From positions 124,001 to 188,000 of the forward strand of contig JAMLIN010000002.1 of the NCBI GenBank assembly GCA_023954135.1: 64,000 bases of DNA, given 5' to 3'. The notes under the pieces are model-generated. The model worked only from the letters and a program-made list of their open reading frames with translations. It had not been told where the DNA came from and did no database searches. This document shows, piece after piece, positions 61,799 through 64,000 of this stretch (position 1 is the first letter of the stretch; each line of letters starts with the position of its first letter). The translations under genes and the position numbers were made by a program. The stretch comes from Burkholderiaceae bacterium. GTDB taxonomy: Bacteria; Pseudomonadota; Gammaproteobacteria; Burkholderiales; Burkholderiaceae_E.

Positions 61799-62797
61799 AT
61801 GTCGAAACTTTCATGGCGGGCTTGCACACTGGGTGTCGCCTTGTGGAGCCTGGCCGGCGCGGTGTCGGCGCAGGTCATCCTGGACACCGCCCAGGTTCGG
61901 GAGGCGCTGGCGCGCGGGGTGCAGGTCTGGGACGTGCGCGCTGACAAGGACTACGCCAGGGCCCATCTGCCCGGTGCCCGGAGCGCAGGCGATGCCGCGT
62001 CGGCATTGCGCGAGGCCAATTCGGAGGATTTCGTCCCGACCGCTGAAATCGCCCGGATCCTGGGCGCGGCGGGAATCGACCCCGCCAGGGAAACGATCGT
62101 CTATGGCACTCGCGGCACATGGCAGCCGTATTTCGGCCGCTACGCGCTACGCTATTTCGGCGCCGACAAGGTCAGCGTCTACCACGACGGCATGGAAGGC
62201 TGGCAGACGGCCGGCCTGCCCGTGGAAACCGGCCCGGCCAGGGCCACGCCGATCGCGCTGACGCTCACGCCCAGTCCGGCGGTGGCCATCACCACCGAGG
62301 AGATGCTGGCGCGAGTGGGCAGCCAGGACGTGCAGATCGTCGATGCGCGCACGCCCGGGGAGTTCGCCGGTACCGACATCCGCGCATTGCGCGGCGGCCA
62401 CATTCCGGGTGCGGTCAACATCCCGTACGAGATGAACTGGGCCGACCCCGAGACCCTGGGCAAGCTGGCGCGCAGGCAGGTGGCGGACAACCGCGGCATG
62501 TCGCTCAAGGCCGATGCGCAGCTCGAGGCGCTGTACGCGAAGCTCGACCGCGACAAGGAAACCGTCGTCTATTGCCAGTCGGGCGCGCGCGCCAGCCAGA
62601 CCGCGGGCGTGCTCGAGCAGCTGGGCTTCCGGAACGTCAGGGTGTATGACTCGTCCTGGCTGGGCTACGGCAACCGGCTGGATGCGCCGGCCGAGAACGT
62701 CACCTTCTTCAACGTGGGTGCGTTGAACAGCCGGATCGCCGCGATGCAAAGGCGCATCGACACGCTGGAGAAGGAGCTTGCGGCGGCGAGGAAGTAG
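61799..62797 (+). CDS. Exported two-domain rhodanese (sulfurtransferase)
   Basis: 332 residues with a signal peptide (SWRACTLGVALWSLAGAVSAQ ends near residue 24). Two rhodanese domains follow. The first (about 30-155) has TRGTWQP where the catalytic cysteine loop should be, so it is probably structural. The second (about 170-300) has the active loop CQSGAR. A C-terminal coiled-coil tail (NSRIAAMQRRIDTLEKELAA) may mediate oligomerisation. Thiosulfate or persulfide sulfur transfer in the periplasm would complement the Sox system, although the genes are 48 kb apart. GGAGG precedes ATG 61799. Confidence 0.9.
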   Translation: MSKLSWRACTLGVALWSLAGAVSAQVILDTAQVREALARGVQVWDVRADKDYARAHLPGARSAGDAASALREANSEDFVPTAEIARILGAAGIDPARETIVYGTRGTWQPYFGRYALRYFGADKVSVYHDGMEGWQTAGLPVETGPARATPIALTLTPSPAVAITTEEMLARVGSQDVQIVDARTPGEFAGTDIRALRGGHIPGAVNIPYEMNWADPETLGKLARRQVADNRGMSLKADAQLEALYAKLDRDKETVVYCQSGARASQTAGVLEQLGFRNVRVYDSSWLGYGNRLDAPAENVTFFNVGALNSRIAAMQRRIDTLEKELAAARK

Positions 62798-62871
62798 GGC
62801 GGGCGAGCAGGGCGCCCGGTGCGCGCCCGCCTGCGGCCTTTCCGGATTTCCGCGATCATTGCGGAATCCCC

Positions 62872-64000
62872 ATGCCTTCTTCCCCCGACAATTTCGATCT
62901 GCGTCGGCTCGCGCTGCCGGCGTTCGGGCCGTCGCTCATGTTCGGCCTGTGCGAAGGCGCCATCCTGCCGGTGCTGGCGCTCAGCGCCCGCGCGCTCGGC
63001 GCCAGCCTGGCGACGGCGGGGCTGATCGTGGCGCTGGTCGGCATCGGGTCGCTTCTGGCCAATCTGCCGGCGGCGCTGCTCACCACCCGATTCGGCGAGC
63101 GCCGCGCGATGGTCGGCGCAGCCGTCTTTGCGATGCTGGCGCTGCTGTTGTGCCTCGTGGCGCGCAGCGTCTGGCTGTTCGGGCTGGGGGTGCTGATGGT
63201 GGGACTGGCGCGCGCGGTGTTCATGCTGGCGCGCCAGACTTTTCTCGTCGAGGTCACGCCGGTCCACCTGCGCGCCCGAGCGATGTCCACGCTCGGCGGC
63301 GTGCACCGCATCGGCATGTTCATCGGGCCGTTTCTCGGCGCAGCCGTCATCCATGTGTCCGGCTTGTCCGGCGCCTACTGGGCCGCGCTGCTGGTCATGC
63401 TGGCCGCCGGCGTGATGTCGCTGCTGGTGCCCGACCTGGAGCCGCGCGCGCCCGCGACCGGCGGGCGGGCTACGCAGCCCGAGGCGATTGCCCTCATGCG
63501 CGAGCATTCCCATGCCTTTCTCACGCTGGGGCTGGCCTGCGCGCTGCTTGCGGCGATCCGTGCCTGCCGCCAGATCGTGATTCCACTCTGGGCCGATCAC
63601 ATCGGGCTGGATGCGGCGACCACTTCCCTGATCTACGGGCTCATGGGCGCAGTGGACATGCTGCTGTTCTATCCGGCCGGGAAGGTCATGGACGTGCGCG
63701 GCAGGCTGGCGGTCACGATTCCCAGCATGCTGATCATGGGGACGAGCCTGCTGCTGATTCCGCTGACATCGGGCTTTGCCAGCCTGCTCGCGGCAAGCAT
63801 GGCGCTCGGCGTGGGCAACGGCATCGGCTCGGGAATCATCCTGACGACGGGCGCCGACGCCTCGCCGGAGGCGGGCCGTACCCGGTTCCTCGGCATCTGG
63901 CGAGTGATCACCGACCTGGGCGGAGGTGGCGGACCGCTGCTGCTTTCGGGCCTGACGGCGGCCCTGTCGCTTGCCTGGGGCATCGTCGGAGTCGGCGGCA
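62872..64000 (+). CDS. MFS transporter, 3'-truncated by the window edge
   Basis: 376 codons visible, open to the end of the window. About eleven or twelve membrane helices are readable, including an MFS motif A-like segment (LLTTRFGERRAMVG, residues about 76-89) between helices 2 and 3 and a central cytosolic loop (VPDLEPRAPATGGR). It resembles drug/sugar exporter-type MFS proteins. ATG 62872 follows GCGGAATCCCC without a strong Shine-Dalgarno. Substrate unknown. Confidence 0.88.
   Translation, partial: MPSSPDNFDLRRLALPAFGPSLMFGLCEGAILPVLALSARALGASLATAGLIVALVGIGSLLANLPAALLTTRFGERRAMVGAAVFAMLALLLCLVARSVWLFGLGVLMVGLARAVFMLARQTFLVEVTPVHLRARAMSTLGGVHRIGMFIGPFLGAAVIHVSGLSGAYWAALLVMLAAGVMSLLVPDLEPRAPATGGRATQPEAIALMREHSHAFLTLGLACALLAAIRACRQIVIPLWADHIGLDAATTSLIYGLMGAVDMLLFYPAGKVMDVRGRLAVTIPSMLIMGTSLLLIPLTSGFASLLAASMALGVGNGIGSGIILTTGADASPEAGRTRFLGIWRVITDLGGGGGPLLLSGLTAALSLAWGIVGVGG

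Overview
The window looks like the chromosome of a GC-rich betaproteobacterium, most likely in or near the Burkholderiales. The signs are a DUF2863 protein (a family I know mainly from that group), promoters with GCTA(C/G)AAT-type -10 boxes, a Sox thiosulfate-oxidation cluster, an N-acetylglutaminylglutamine (NAGGN) osmolyte operon and TAXI-type TRAP transport. No rRNA, tRNA, CRISPR array, transposase or integrase was seen.

Layout. 1-6 kb: the 3' part of an RND efflux pump, a DnaQ-type exonuclease, an S41 lipoprotein protease and DUF2863. 6-15.3 kb: a Sox cluster (thioredoxin / soxR-C-D-Y-Z-A-X-B) with a GlcG/HbpS-like protein and a SoxH-like metallohydrolase at its end. 15.5-20.2 kb: the NAGGN trio (amidotransferase, GNAT/ATP-grasp synthetase, M42 peptidase). 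20.2-26 kb: prfC, a small basic protein, a SelA-like PLP enzyme, a PrcB-like lipoprotein and an ABC exporter. 26-38 kb: a TAXI-TRAP importer divergent from a Baeyer-Villiger monooxygenase, followed by NUDIX, beta-lactamase-fold hydrolase, diguanylate cyclase, NIPSNAP, SnoaL-like, HdeD-like and bifunctional beta-oxidation genes. 38-45.5 kb: an AraC regulator divergent from the two bacterial halves of the plant Tm-1 protein, followed by a complete branched-chain-type ABC importer. 45.5-50.6 kb: a Fur-box promoter driving an exported, membrane-anchored CobN-like chelatase plus ExbB-like and ExbD-like (DUF2149) proteins. This resembles the HmuS/T/U heme-dechelation modules of Bacteroidota.

51-59.6 kb is an accessory island. 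It has a LexA-boxed DUF222-HNH gene and at least seven toxin-antitoxin-like loci. In nearly all of them the toxin or first gene is truncated or frameshifted, while the antitoxin or second gene is intact. Only the Phd-PIN pair is whole, and a decayed second copy of that module lies 2.4 kb away. 59.8-64 kb returns to ordinary genes: a GMC oxidoreductase, an exported two-domain rhodanese and a truncated MFS transporter.

Main themes: inorganic sulfur oxidation, osmoprotection, iron/heme acquisition, uptake and oxidation of organic acids or ketones, and a decaying toxin-antitoxin island. All functions are inferred from recognisable motifs and gene context, without database searches.
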